A stretch of DNA of 6,898 nucleotides from Actinomycetota bacterium (GTDB lineage: Bacteria > Actinomycetota > Thermoleophilia > Gaiellales > Gaiellaceae), in NCBI GenBank assembly GCA_013813345.1, contig JACCRW010000136.1, positions 1 through 6,898 of the forward strand, read 5' to 3'. The position numbers were made by a program, and so were the translations under genes. How positions within the stretch are numbered: position 1 is the first letter of the stretch; each line of letters starts with the position of its first letter. Positions 1 through 6,243 of this stretch are shown in pieces. The notes beneath the pieces were generated by a model, which worked only from the letters and a program-made list of their open reading frames with translations, was not told the DNA's origin and searched no databases.

Positions 1-266
1 CAGTCGATCCCCTCCGCCGCGGCGCCCCAGGCGAGTGCCTGCGCATGGTTTCCGGCGGAGATCCCGATCACACCGCGCGCCTTCTCCTCTGCGGACAGCG
101 ACGCGAGCTTGTTGAGGACTCCGCGCACCTTGAACGAGCCGGTCTTCTGGAAGAGCTCCGCCTTGAGGACGACGCCCTCGCCGAGCGTCCGCGACGTGAA
201 GGTGGGCGTCCGGTGGATGCGGTCGCGAATCCGGTCGGCCGCCGCGAGCACGTCATCACGGGTCAG
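1..266 (-). CDS. threonine/serine dehydratase (threonine ammonia-lyase family), N-terminal fragment
   Basis: This is a fold-type II PLP enzyme that deaminates threonine (or serine) to a 2-oxo acid plus ammonia in the cytoplasm. The minus-strand translation contains RDDVLAAADRIRDRIHRTP, then KTGSFKVRG, whose SFKxRG lysine forms the PLP Schiff base, and then SAGNHAQALAW, the glycine/asparagine loop that holds the cofactor in the IlvA/TdcB family. About 85-88 residues are visible and the rest lies beyond the left edge. The frame is open back to a TGA at 303-305 but has no ATG. I placed the start at CTG (264-266) because TdcB-like proteins begin several residues before the conserved DDV segment. 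GTG at 249-251 is the first conventional start and would cut into that segment. Biosynthetic IlvA and catabolic TdcB cannot be told apart here, because the C-terminal regulatory domain (if present) is outside the window. The family is secure; the start is not. Confidence 0.88.
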   Translation of the reverse strand, partial: MTRDDVLAAADRIRDRIHRTPTFTSRTLGEGVVLKAELFQKTGSFKVRGVLNKLASLSAEEKARGVIGISAGNHAQALAWGAAAEGID

Positions 267-288
267 GAGCGTGCCGCCGATGCGCTCG

Positions 289-294
289 ATCCTA
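289..294 (-). promoter_or_regulatory. possible -10 element for the dehydratase gene
   Basis: TAGGAT on the minus strand fits the actinobacterial TANNNT -10 pattern and would put transcription start near 281-282, just ahead of the coding region. I see no convincing -35 hexamer at 16-18 bp. The call is based on position and a short motif only. Confidence 0.3.
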
Positions 295-303
295 CGCGTC
301 GCT

Positions 304-309
304 CATACT
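304..309 (+). promoter_or_regulatory. possible -10 element for the DUF4389-M48 unit
   Basis: CATACT matches four of six TATAAT positions, including the key A and final T. It would start transcription near 316, one or two bases before the ATG at 318, giving an essentially leaderless mRNA. No Shine-Dalgarno sequence precedes that ATG, which fits. There is no clear -35 box, so the call is tentative. Confidence 0.28.
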
Positions 310-317
310 CCGATCCG

Positions 318-1601
318 ATGGACGCTCCGGTCAGGCTCGTGGTCACCGACGATCTCCGCCGCTCGCGGCTGACCGTCTTCTTCCGGCTGCTCCTCGCGCT
401 GCCGCACTTCTTCTGGATCGTGCTCTGGACGATCGTCGTCGTGCCGGCCGCGATCATCTGCTGGTTCGCCGCGCTTGCAACCGGCCGGCCGCCGACCGGC
501 CTGCATCGATTCCTCTCGGCCTACATCCGCTACGGCGCCCACCTCGCCGCCTACCTCTCGCTCGCCGCGAATCCGTATCCCGGCTTCACGGGCGAGCCCG
601 GCTACCCCATCGACGTGGAGTTGCCGGAGGCGGCGCCTCAGCCGCGCTGGAAGACGGCGCTCCGCCTCGTGCTCGCGCTCCCCGCCCTGCTCCTCGCCGC
701 AGTGGTCGGCTCGGGGTCGATCGGCGGAGGCGGCGGCGGACGTGGTAGCGGCGCCGATGAGAGCTGGGGTGGCTTCCTGTTCTCGGGAGGCGGCCTCCTC
801 GTCGTCTGCGCCTTCCTCGGCTGGTTCGCGACGCTCGCGCTCGGGCGGATGCCCAGCGGGCTGAGAGACCTCGCGGCGTACGGGGTCGGCTACTCGGCGC
901 AGACCTCCGCCTACCTCCTCCTCGTGACCGACCGCTACCCGAGCTCCGACCCGGACGCTGCCGGTCCGCGCTGGTCGCTGCCGCCGCACGCGATCGGGGT
1001 CGAGGTCGACGACGACGGCCGACGCTCGCGACTGACGGTCTTCTTCCGGCTGCTCCTCGCGCTGCCGCACTTCGTCTGGCTCACGCTGTGGAGCGTCGCG
1101 GCGGTTCTCGCCGCGCTCGTGAACGGGATCTACACCCTCGTGCGCGGGCGTTCAGCTGCTCCGTTGCATCGCTTCCTCGCGGCCTACGTGCGCTACTCGG
1201 CCCATGTGACCGCGTTCGCGACTCTCGTCGGCAACCGCTTTCCCGGCTTCACCGGCGCGCCCGGCTACGCCGTCGACATCTCGATCGGCGCGGCGGAGCG
1301 GCAGAGCCGCTGGGTGACGCTCTTCCGCACGATCCTCGTGATTCCCGCGTTTCTCGTCTCGGGTGGGCTCTCGGCTGCGCTCGCGGTGGTCGCCTTCCTC
1401 GGCTGGTTCGCCGCGCTCGCGACAGGCCGGATGCCCGAAGGACTGCGCCGGCTCGGCGCGATCGCCGTCCGCTATCTCGCCCAGACGAGCGCCTACTGGC
1501 TGATCGTGACCGACGACTATCCATACGCGAGCCCGGCGCTCCGAGCTGCAGACGAGCCGATCGAGCCGGCGGCAGAGCTGCACGGCGAGGCCGCCGCCTG
1601 A
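318..1601 (+). CDS. DUF4389 multi-pass membrane protein with four repeat units
   Basis: A 427-residue integral membrane protein that I assign to the DUF4389 family; the biochemical function is unknown. It has two tandem copies of a two-part module. Unit A (about residues 14-103 and 235-324) starts RRSRLTVFFRLLLALPHF and ends in a FPGFTG/YPGFTG-x-PGY segment. Unit B (about 107-209 and 327-407) carries FLGWFA, GRMPxGLR, AQTSAY and a VTDxYP end. A and B also resemble each other: a hydrophobic helix pair, a GR-x-P-x-GL turn, a Y-x-A-x-x-x-A-Y helix, then a short soluble loop. Unit B1 has an extra Gly-rich stretch (131-152). The start at ATG 318 is chosen because the open frame upstream to 45 is only the antisense of the dehydratase gene, whereas residue 1 here directly precedes the first DUF4389 unit. 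Its stop overlaps the next gene, so the two are probably co-translated. Confidence 0.85.
   Translation: MDAPVRLVVTDDLRRSRLTVFFRLLLALPHFFWIVLWTIVVVPAAIICWFAALATGRPPTGLHRFLSAYIRYGAHLAAYLSLAANPYPGFTGEPGYPIDVELPEAAPQPRWKTALRLVLALPALLLAAVVGSGSIGGGGGGRGSGADESWGGFLFSGGGLLVVCAFLGWFATLALGRMPSGLRDLAAYGVGYSAQTSAYLLLVTDRYPSSDPDAAGPRWSLPPHAIGVEVDDDGRRSRLTVFFRLLLALPHFVWLTLWSVAAVLAALVNGIYTLVRGRSAAPLHRFLAAYVRYSAHVTAFATLVGNRFPGFTGAPGYAVDISIGAAERQSRWVTLFRTILVIPAFLVSGGLSAALAVVAFLGWFAALATGRMPEGLRRLGAIAVRYLAQTSAYWLIVTDDYPYASPALRAADEPIEPAAELHGEAAA
361..416 (+). repeat. internal direct repeat, copy 1 (unit A1 of the DUF4389 gene)
   Basis: This 56-bp segment matches 1024-1079 with only three mismatches; 375-410 is identical to 1038-1073 over 36 bp. 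It encodes the conserved start of repeat unit A (SRLTVFFRLLLALPHF). The similarity falls off sharply on both sides. Confidence 0.9.
708..773 (+). other. Gly-rich insertion in DUF4389 unit B1
   Basis: Codons 131-152 encode a low-complexity segment with a run of six glycines followed by Arg, Gly, Ser and acidic residues. The equivalent place in unit B2 goes straight from one hydrophobic helix to the next. It is probably a flexible loop between membrane segments of the first B unit. Confidence 0.7.
1024..1079 (+). repeat. internal direct repeat, copy 2 (unit A2 of the DUF4389 gene)
   Basis: Partner of 361-416. The three differences lie at the edges of the 36-bp identical core (1038-1073). Copies are 663 bp apart, an in-frame distance that equals the length of one A+B module. 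Confidence 0.9.
1584..1590 (+). promoter_or_regulatory. ribosome binding site supporting the CTG start of the M48 gene
   Basis: GGCGAGG lies 7 nt before CTG 1598-1600, inside the end of the DUF4389 gene. It is a good match to a Shine-Dalgarno core at a normal distance. It is the main sequence evidence for starting the protease at this non-ATG codon. Confidence 0.5.
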
Positions 1602-2800
1602 CCCCAGCTCGGCGGCTGCGCCTCCTCGGCCTCCCCGTCCTCGCGACGGGCTGGGCCCTTGCCGCCTGGTTGCTCTGGCAGACGCGAGTTCCGGACGGGC
1701 TCAGGCTCCCGGAGCTCGATAACGCGCGGGTCTTCGAGGGGGCGGCGCTCGAGCGCGCCGAGACCTACGAGCGATTCCTCCGCCTCGACTTCATCGCGTC
1801 GCAGCTCGTGCTGATCGTCGTGCTTGCGCTCTACGCCTGGCGCGGGGCGGGGTTCGCGCGCGAGTCCGCCGCGGGCCGGATCGGCACCGGAATGCTGCTC
1901 GGGATGATCGGGCTGGCGCTCGTCTGGCTCTCGCAGGTCCCGTTCCGCCTCGCCGAGACCTGGTGGGATCGCCGCTACGACCAATCGGACGCCGGCTATG
2001 TCACGACCCTCTTCGAGAACTGGTTCGCGCTTGGTGCGGAGTTCCTCTTCATCTCGCTGGCCCTCGTGATCGTCATGGCTCTCGCCGGGCGCTTCCCGCG
2101 CCGCTGGTGGATCGCCGCCGCGCCCGTCTTCATCGGCCTCGCGACGCTGTTCGCGTTCGTCACGCCTTACCTCTTCCCGACCGAGCCGGCGAATGCCGCC
2201 TTGCAGGCGGACGCGAGGCGCTTCGCGAGCGCGCAGGAGATCGAGCCGCCGCGGCTCTCGGTTCAGGACGTCTCCGACTTCACCGATGCGCCGAACGCCT
2301 TCGCCGCCGGCTTCGGGCCGACGAGGCGCGTCGTCCTCTGGAGCACGCTTCTCGACGGGCGCTTCTCGGAGGGCGAGGTGGAGACAGTGCTGGCCCACGA
2401 GCTCGGCCATCACTCCGGCAACCACATCCTCGAGAGCCTCGCTTGGTACGCGCTCTTCGCGCTGCCCGGCACCTGGCTGATCGCGCTCGCGACGCGACGC
2501 CGTGGCGGGATGCGCCACCCGGCCGCGGTACCCGTCTCCCTCCTCGTGCTCGTCGTCCTCCAGCTCGGCTCGCTGCCGCTCCAAAACGCGATCTCCCGCC
2601 ACATGGAGGAGGAGGCCGACTGGGTGGCGCTCGAGACGACGCGGGACGCGGATCAGGCTCGAGGGCTGTTCGAGAAGTTCACGACGCTCGCGCTCGCCGA
2701 CCCGGATCCGCCCGCCTGGTCGACGGCGCTCCTCGACGGCCATCCCTCGATCCTCGAGCGGATCGAGTTCGCCGAGGCCTGGCGGACGCGCTCTAGGTGA
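1598..2800 (+). CDS. M48 (Ste24/CAAX-protease-like) membrane zinc metalloprotease
   Basis: A 400-residue integral membrane zinc peptidase that resembles Ste24/CAAX prenyl protease-type M48 enzymes. Five hydrophobic segments (about 9-27, 64-81, 96-114, 144-165, 170-192) precede the catalytic part. A DVSDFTDAPNAFAAGFG segment matches the Ste24 region ahead of the active site. HELGH (267-271) supplies two zinc-ligand histidines and the catalytic Glu268, and Glu337 in EEEAD (337-341) is the expected third ligand. Two more hydrophobic stretches lie between these motifs, and an HPSILERIEFAEAW segment near the end is typical of the family. The start is inferred as CTG 1598: no ATG, GTG or TTG lies in a sensible place, a Shine-Dalgarno match sits 7 nt upstream, and this start gives a basic head before the first membrane helix. 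The CTGA overlap with the previous stop indicates translational coupling. The natural substrate is unknown; prenylated proteins are not expected, so general membrane-protein turnover is more likely (inference). Confidence 0.9.
   Translation: MTPARRLRLLGLPVLATGWALAAWLLWQTRVPDGLRLPELDNARVFEGAALERAETYERFLRLDFIASQLVLIVVLALYAWRGAGFARESAAGRIGTGMLLGMIGLALVWLSQVPFRLAETWWDRRYDQSDAGYVTTLFENWFALGAEFLFISLALVIVMALAGRFPRRWWIAAAPVFIGLATLFAFVTPYLFPTEPANAALQADARRFASAQEIEPPRLSVQDVSDFTDAPNAFAAGFGPTRRVVLWSTLLDGRFSEGEVETVLAHELGHHSGNHILESLAWYALFALPGTWLIALATRRRGGMRHPAAVPVSLLVLVVLQLGSLPLQNAISRHMEEEADWVALETTRDADQARGLFEKFTTLALADPDPPAWSTALLDGHPSILERIEFAEAWRTRSR
2793..2800. other. tail-to-tail overlap of two convergent genes
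   Basis: The TGA of the protease (2798-2800) lies beyond the TAG of the oxidoreductase (complement of 2793-2795), so the two coding regions share 8 bp. No intergenic space and no hairpin-plus-T-run terminator is present, so any termination signal must lie inside the opposite gene or be Rho-dependent. Confidence 0.9.
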
Positions 2801-4502
2801 GCGTGTACTCGGGGCCGGAGCCGCCCTCGGGAGGCGTCAGCCGGCCGCCCTTGGCCGTGATTGCGCCGCACTGGACGCAGTTGGACGGGGCGAGGTTCAC
2901 GGTCACGGTGCCATCGCCGTCGGCGGCGCCCACCTCGTAGACCTGCGCGGGACACATGTTCACCCACATCTCGGCGAGCTCGCGCGGCACCTGTCGCTCG
3001 ATCCGGATGTGGTTCGGCTGGTCGTCGCGCGTCCGGTTGCCGGAGAGGAAGACCGACGAGAGCTTGTCGAAGGTGAGCGTGCCGTCCGGCGCGGGATAGC
3101 TCTTCGCGCGATCGGTCCTCAGCAGCGAATGGGTCGCGTTCGGCTCGGAGTGGTAGTCCTTCGGGGGCAGCTTCCCCTTCGTGATCGTCATCGCGCTCGC
3201 GAAAGCGCCTCCGAGGAAGAAGCCCTTGTCGAAGACCTGGCGCATGTTCCGCACCTGGCGCAGATCCTCGAGCACGTAGCTCGCGCGCAGCTCCTCGTCA
3301 TAGGAGTCGAGCGCACCGACGCGGGACGGGCTCTCGCCGCGCTGGAGCGAGCGGAACGCGGCCTCGGCGGCCATGATCCCCGACTCGATCCCGTAGTGGA
3401 TCCCCTTCAGGGTCGGCACGTTGACGAGGCCGGCGCCCTCGCCGACGAGCAGCAGCCCCGGGGCGTTGAAGCGCTTCGGCAGCGCGTGAAAGCCGCCCTC
3501 GGTGATCGTCTTCGCTCCCCAGCCGACCCGCTCGCCGCCGCGGAGGATTTTCCGCACGAGCCGGTGCGTCTTGAACTCCTGGAGCACGTCGTGAACCGAG
3601 AATTCGACATCCCGGTACTCGAGCCCGGCGACGAAGCCGATCGAGACGTGTTCGTCGCCCATCGGGTAGATGAATGAGCCTCCGAACTCGCCGAAGCGGG
3701 CGCGCTTGCGAAGCGGCCAGCCCATCGTGTGCACGATGTGGCCGAGCGACTGCTCGACCTTCCAGACCTCCTTGACCCCGAGCGCCCAGACCTGCGGGTC
3801 GCTGCCCTCGAGGCCGAAGCGCGAGATTGCAGCGCCGGTCAGATGCCCCTGTGTTCCCTCCGCGAGGATGGTGACGCGGGCGACGATGTCGGAACCGGGC
3901 TCGAAGTTGCCGAGCTCCTGGCCTTCGCGGCCGCGGCCCTTGTCGCCGGTGCGAATCCCCTGGACGCGGCCGTCGGCGACGAGCAGCTTCTGCGCGTCTG
4001 TCTCGGGGAGGATCGCGACGCCGATCGCCTCGGCCTGCTCGCCGAGGAAGCGACCGAGCTGGGCCACCGAGACGAGCATGTTCGCGTGGTTCCGCATCGT
4101 CGGCGGCGGCGGGATCCGGCTCGACGTCCCCTTTGTCAGGATGTAGACCGCCTCGCCGTGGACGTCGCCGTAGGTCGGCACCAGCTCGAGCTGCTCGGGC
4201 CGCCCCTTGAAGAGTCGCCGCAGCGCGCGAGGGTTGACGACCGCGCCCGATAGGAGATGCGAGCCGGGCTGCTTCCCTTTCTCCACGACCGCGACCGGAA
4301 CGTCACCGAGACGCTCGGCCGTCTCTGGCGAGTCCTCGAGGAGCTGGCCGAGCCGGATCGCGCACGCGAGGCCGGCGGGGCCCGCGCCGACGATCAGCAC
4401 CCCCACCTCGATCCGCTCGTCGACCGGATCGCTCGGCGTCGCGATCGCCTCGGCCGGAGAGAACGGCGGCGGATAGTCCGCCGGAACGATTCCTCGACTC
4501 AT
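2793..4502 (-). CDS. electron transfer flavoprotein:quinone oxidoreductase (ETF-QO/FixC family), three-Cys ferredoxin domain
   Basis: A 569-residue membrane-associated flavoprotein that takes electrons from reduced EtfAB and reduces quinone (likely menaquinone here). It has an N-terminal FAD dinucleotide fold with GAGPAG (39-44) after a roughly 30-residue lead, an ETF-QO-type HLLSGAVVNPRAL segment, ILAEGTQGHLT, the quinone-binding-region pattern MGWPL...FGGSFIYPMGD, EGGFHALP, and a second FAD contact region ending NVPTLKGIHYGIESG. The C-terminal ferredoxin-like domain begins with Cys517 (MCPAQVYEV) and has Cys542 and Cys545 in NCVQCGAIT. Characterised ETF-QO has CxxCxxC at that place; here the third Cys is Ile548, confirmed from the codon at 2859-2861. 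The length agrees with full ETF-QO rather than the shorter FixC with separate FixX. Its ATG overlaps the etfA stop (ATGA, 4499-4502), so it is the last gene of the operon. The family is secure; the state of the iron-sulfur cluster is uncertain. Confidence 0.93.
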   Translation of the reverse strand: MSRGIVPADYPPPFSPAEAIATPSDPVDERIEVGVLIVGAGPAGLACAIRLGQLLEDSPETAERLGDVPVAVVEKGKQPGSHLLSGAVVNPRALRRLFKGRPEQLELVPTYGDVHGEAVYILTKGTSSRIPPPPTMRNHANMLVSVAQLGRFLGEQAEAIGVAILPETDAQKLLVADGRVQGIRTGDKGRGREGQELGNFEPGSDIVARVTILAEGTQGHLTGAAISRFGLEGSDPQVWALGVKEVWKVEQSLGHIVHTMGWPLRKRARFGEFGGSFIYPMGDEHVSIGFVAGLEYRDVEFSVHDVLQEFKTHRLVRKILRGGERVGWGAKTITEGGFHALPKRFNAPGLLLVGEGAGLVNVPTLKGIHYGIESGIMAAEAAFRSLQRGESPSRVGALDSYDEELRASYVLEDLRQVRNMRQVFDKGFFLGGAFASAMTITKGKLPPKDYHSEPNATHSLLRTDRAKSYPAPDGTLTFDKLSSVFLSGNRTRDDQPNHIRIERQVPRELAEMWVNMCPAQVYEVGAADGDGTVTVNLAPSNCVQCGAITAKGGRLTPPEGGSGPEYTLT

Positions 4503-5458
4503 CCCTTGCGAGCCCGGACGAGCTCGGTCAGCTTCGGGACGATCGTCTGCACGTCGCCAACGATCCCGAGATCGGCGAACTCGAAGATCGGCGCGTTCGG
4601 ATCCTTGTTGATCGCGACGATTACCTTCGAGCCCTGCATCCCGACCTTGTGCTGGATCGCGCCGGAGATCCCACAGGCGACGTAGAGCACCGGCGAGACG
4701 TTCTTGCCGGTCTGCCCGACCTGGGCAGAGTACGGATACCAGCCGGCGTCGACGACGGCTCGCGTCGCGGCGACCGCGCCACCGAGCGCCTTCGCCAGCT
4801 CCTCGATCATCCCGAAGCCCTCCGGGGCGCCGAGACCCCGTCCCCCGGCGACGATGAAGTCCGCGTCCTCGATCGAGGGGCCGCTCGACTCCTCGTGCGC
4901 CTGCTCGAGCATCTCTGCTGCCAAGGAATGCTCCTGGAAAGTGACGTCCAGCTTCTCGACGGTCGCGGTGCCGCCGGTCTCCACGGGATCCGCGATCCCG
5001 GCGCGGAAGAGCGCGAGCCGCGGCGTCGAGGTCCAGCCGACGTCGACGAGGACCGAGTCGCCGAGCGCGGACTGCTTGCCGACGACGGCCCCGTCCTGCG
5101 TGGCGATGTCGACGAGCTGCCAGTTCAGCCCGGCGTCGAGCCGCGCGGCCAGGCCGGCTGCAAGGTCCGCCGAGAGGATCGACTGGGCGAAGAGGACGGT
5201 CTCGATTCCCTTTTCCTCGACGAGCTGCGCGAGTACGTCGACCCGCGGCTGCGGCAGCGGCGCCTCGAGCTTCGCGTCGTCGGCGACGTAGACCGTGCTC
5301 GCGCCGTAGCGGCCCGCCCCGGCCGCGAGCTCCTCAACGCCCGAGCCGAGCACGACCCCGGCTACCTCGCCGCCGAGCTGCCCAGCCTTGGCGAGGATCC
5401 CGAGCGAGCCCTTCTGAAGCTCGCCCTCGTGATGCTCCAGGAAGACTACGACACTCAT
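4499..5458 (-). CDS. etfA: electron transfer flavoprotein alpha subunit
   Basis: The 319-residue large subunit of the soluble ETF heterodimer, which binds the redox-active FAD and shuttles electrons from acyl-CoA and related dehydrogenases to ETF-QO. The N-terminal half is the alpha/beta domain shared with EtfB. The C-terminal FAD domain begins about 203 with AGGRGLGAPEGF. It carries ATRAVVDAGW (Arg233, equivalent to the flavin-contacting Arg of human ETF), SAQVGQTGK (244-252), SGAIQH (265-270, with the conserved His270) and the family signature KVIVAINKDPNAPIF. Length and motif order are normal. The ATG overlaps the etfB stop (ATGA), and a good GGAGAAG ribosome site lies 8 nt upstream inside etfB. 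Its own stop overlaps the oxidoreductase start. Expression should therefore be tightly coupled across all three genes. Confidence 0.96.
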   Translation of the reverse strand: MSVVVFLEHHEGELQKGSLGILAKAGQLGGEVAGVVLGSGVEELAAGAGRYGASTVYVADDAKLEAPLPQPRVDVLAQLVEEKGIETVLFAQSILSADLAAGLAARLDAGLNWQLVDIATQDGAVVGKQSALGDSVLVDVGWTSTPRLALFRAGIADPVETGGTATVEKLDVTFQEHSLAAEMLEQAHEESSGPSIEDADFIVAGGRGLGAPEGFGMIEELAKALGGAVAATRAVVDAGWYPYSAQVGQTGKNVSPVLYVACGISGAIQHKVGMQGSKVIVAINKDPNAPIFEFADLGIVGDVQTIVPKLTELVRARKG

Positions 5459-6234
5459 ACGAGGCGCTTCTCCACCAGGAACTCGACGATCTTCTCGGCG
5501 CCGGTGCCGTCGTCCTCGAGCTTCCGCGTCTCGCCGCGCGGGGGCGGATCCGAGAGGGCCAGCACCTCGGTGCGCGAGCCGGTCGTCCCGGCGCGCTCGG
5601 GCTCGATCCCGAGGTCGGCGAGCGAGAGCACGTCCTGCTGCTTCTTCTTCGCGCCCATGATCCCCTTCAGCGACGGATAGCGCGGCTCGTTGATCGAGTC
5701 GGCGACGGCGACGACTGCCGGCAAAGGCGCGCGAATCACGTCGTAGCCGAACTCGGTCTGGCGCTTGCCCGTGACCGCGCCGCCCTCGACCGTCAACTCC
5801 GCGGCCTGCGAGATCAGGGGCAGTCGCAGTCGATCCGCCACGGCCGCCCAGAGCACGGCGCCGTCCGAGTCGGAGGCCTGCTGGCCGAAGAGGACAAGAT
5901 CGGCGCCTTCGCGCTCGAGCGCCTTCGCGAGCAGCGCGCTCGTCGCCACCAGGTCGGATCCGGCCGCGTCGGGGTCGGAGACGAGGAGCGCGCGGTCGGC
6001 GCCCATCGCGAGCGCCTTCCGCAGCGAGTCGAGCGCCTTCTCCGGCCCGAGCGAGACGAGCACCACTTCGCCCTCACCGGAGGCGTCCCTGATCCGCAGC
6101 GCCTCCTCGACGGCGTTCGCGTCGACGGGGTTGAGCGAGCCCTCGCCCGAGCGGTCGAGCCGCTTCGTCCCCGGGTCGATCCGCTTCGTCGCGGCGGCGT
6201 CCGGAACCTGCTTCACGCAAACGGCGATCTTCAT
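5455..6234 (-). CDS. etfB: electron transfer flavoprotein beta subunit
   Basis: The 259-residue small ETF subunit, first gene of the operon; with EtfA it forms the heterodimer that carries one FAD and, in non-bifurcating members, a structural AMP. It starts with the typical MKIAVCVKQVPD strand and has the LNPVDANAVEEALRI segment. The beta-subunit signature NEPRYPSLKGIMGAKKK (182-198) corresponds to the recognition loop that docks on partner dehydrogenases. The nucleotide loop reads GQQASDSDGAVLW (117-129) where many ETFs have GxQAIDxD followed by N/A-Q, so the AMP pocket may differ. The start at ATG 6232-6234 matches family N-termini. No Shine-Dalgarno sequence precedes it, and a -10-like hexamer ends only 9 nt before it, which suggests a nearly leaderless transcript. 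The stop shares ATGA with etfA. Confidence 0.96.
   Translation of the reverse strand: MKIAVCVKQVPDAAATKRIDPGTKRLDRSGEGSLNPVDANAVEEALRIRDASGEGEVVLVSLGPEKALDSLRKALAMGADRALLVSDPDAAGSDLVATSALLAKALEREGADLVLFGQQASDSDGAVLWAAVADRLRLPLISQAAELTVEGGAVTGKRQTEFGYDVIRAPLPAVVAVADSINEPRYPSLKGIMGAKKKQQDVLSLADLGIEPERAGTTGSRTEVLALSDPPPRGETRKLEDDGTGAEKIVEFLVEKRLV
5467..5473 (-). promoter_or_regulatory. etfA ribosome binding site
   Basis: GGAGAAG on the minus strand, inside the 3' end of etfB, 8 nt before the etfA ATG. It is a strong Shine-Dalgarno match and contrasts with the absence of one in front of etfB. Confidence 0.6.
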
Positions 6235-6243
6235 CGGTCGTGG

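Noticed and set aside
45..317. N-terminal 91-codon extension of the DUF4389 open frame
   Set aside because: This stretch is antisense to the dehydratase gene, whose conserved PLP motifs are clear on the minus strand; the extension has no membrane or domain character.
303..1070. 255-codon minus-strand open frame opposite the DUF4389 gene
   Set aside because: Arg/Glu-rich low-complexity translation caused by high GC third positions of the real plus-strand gene; no recognisable domain.
1517..2743. 408-codon minus-strand open frame opposite the M48 gene
   Set aside because: Same GC-driven shadow effect; the plus strand carries HELGH, EEEAD and membrane helices.
2820..2850. Possible intrinsic terminator for the M48 unit
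   Set aside because: Only very short GC stems without a T-run, and the sequence is coding on the other strand.
2859..2861. Frameshift or pseudogene explanation for the missing Cys in the oxidoreductase
   Set aside because: The reading frame continues through the conserved tail LTPPEGGSGPEY to a normal stop, so a single-codon substitution explains it better.
2502..3677. 391-codon plus-strand open frame spanning the end of M48 and the oxidoreductase
   Set aside because: Runs out of frame through M48 and antisense through the oxidoreductase; composition is typical of shadow frames.
4649..5680. 343-codon plus-strand open frame opposite etfA and etfB
   Set aside because: Antisense of two well-conserved genes; no motif of its own.
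2793..6234. Electron-bifurcating FixABCX-type system
   Set aside because: The oxidoreductase is full ETF-QO length with its own fused ferredoxin-like domain, there is no separate fixX, and EtfB lacks a clear bifurcating nucleotide motif.
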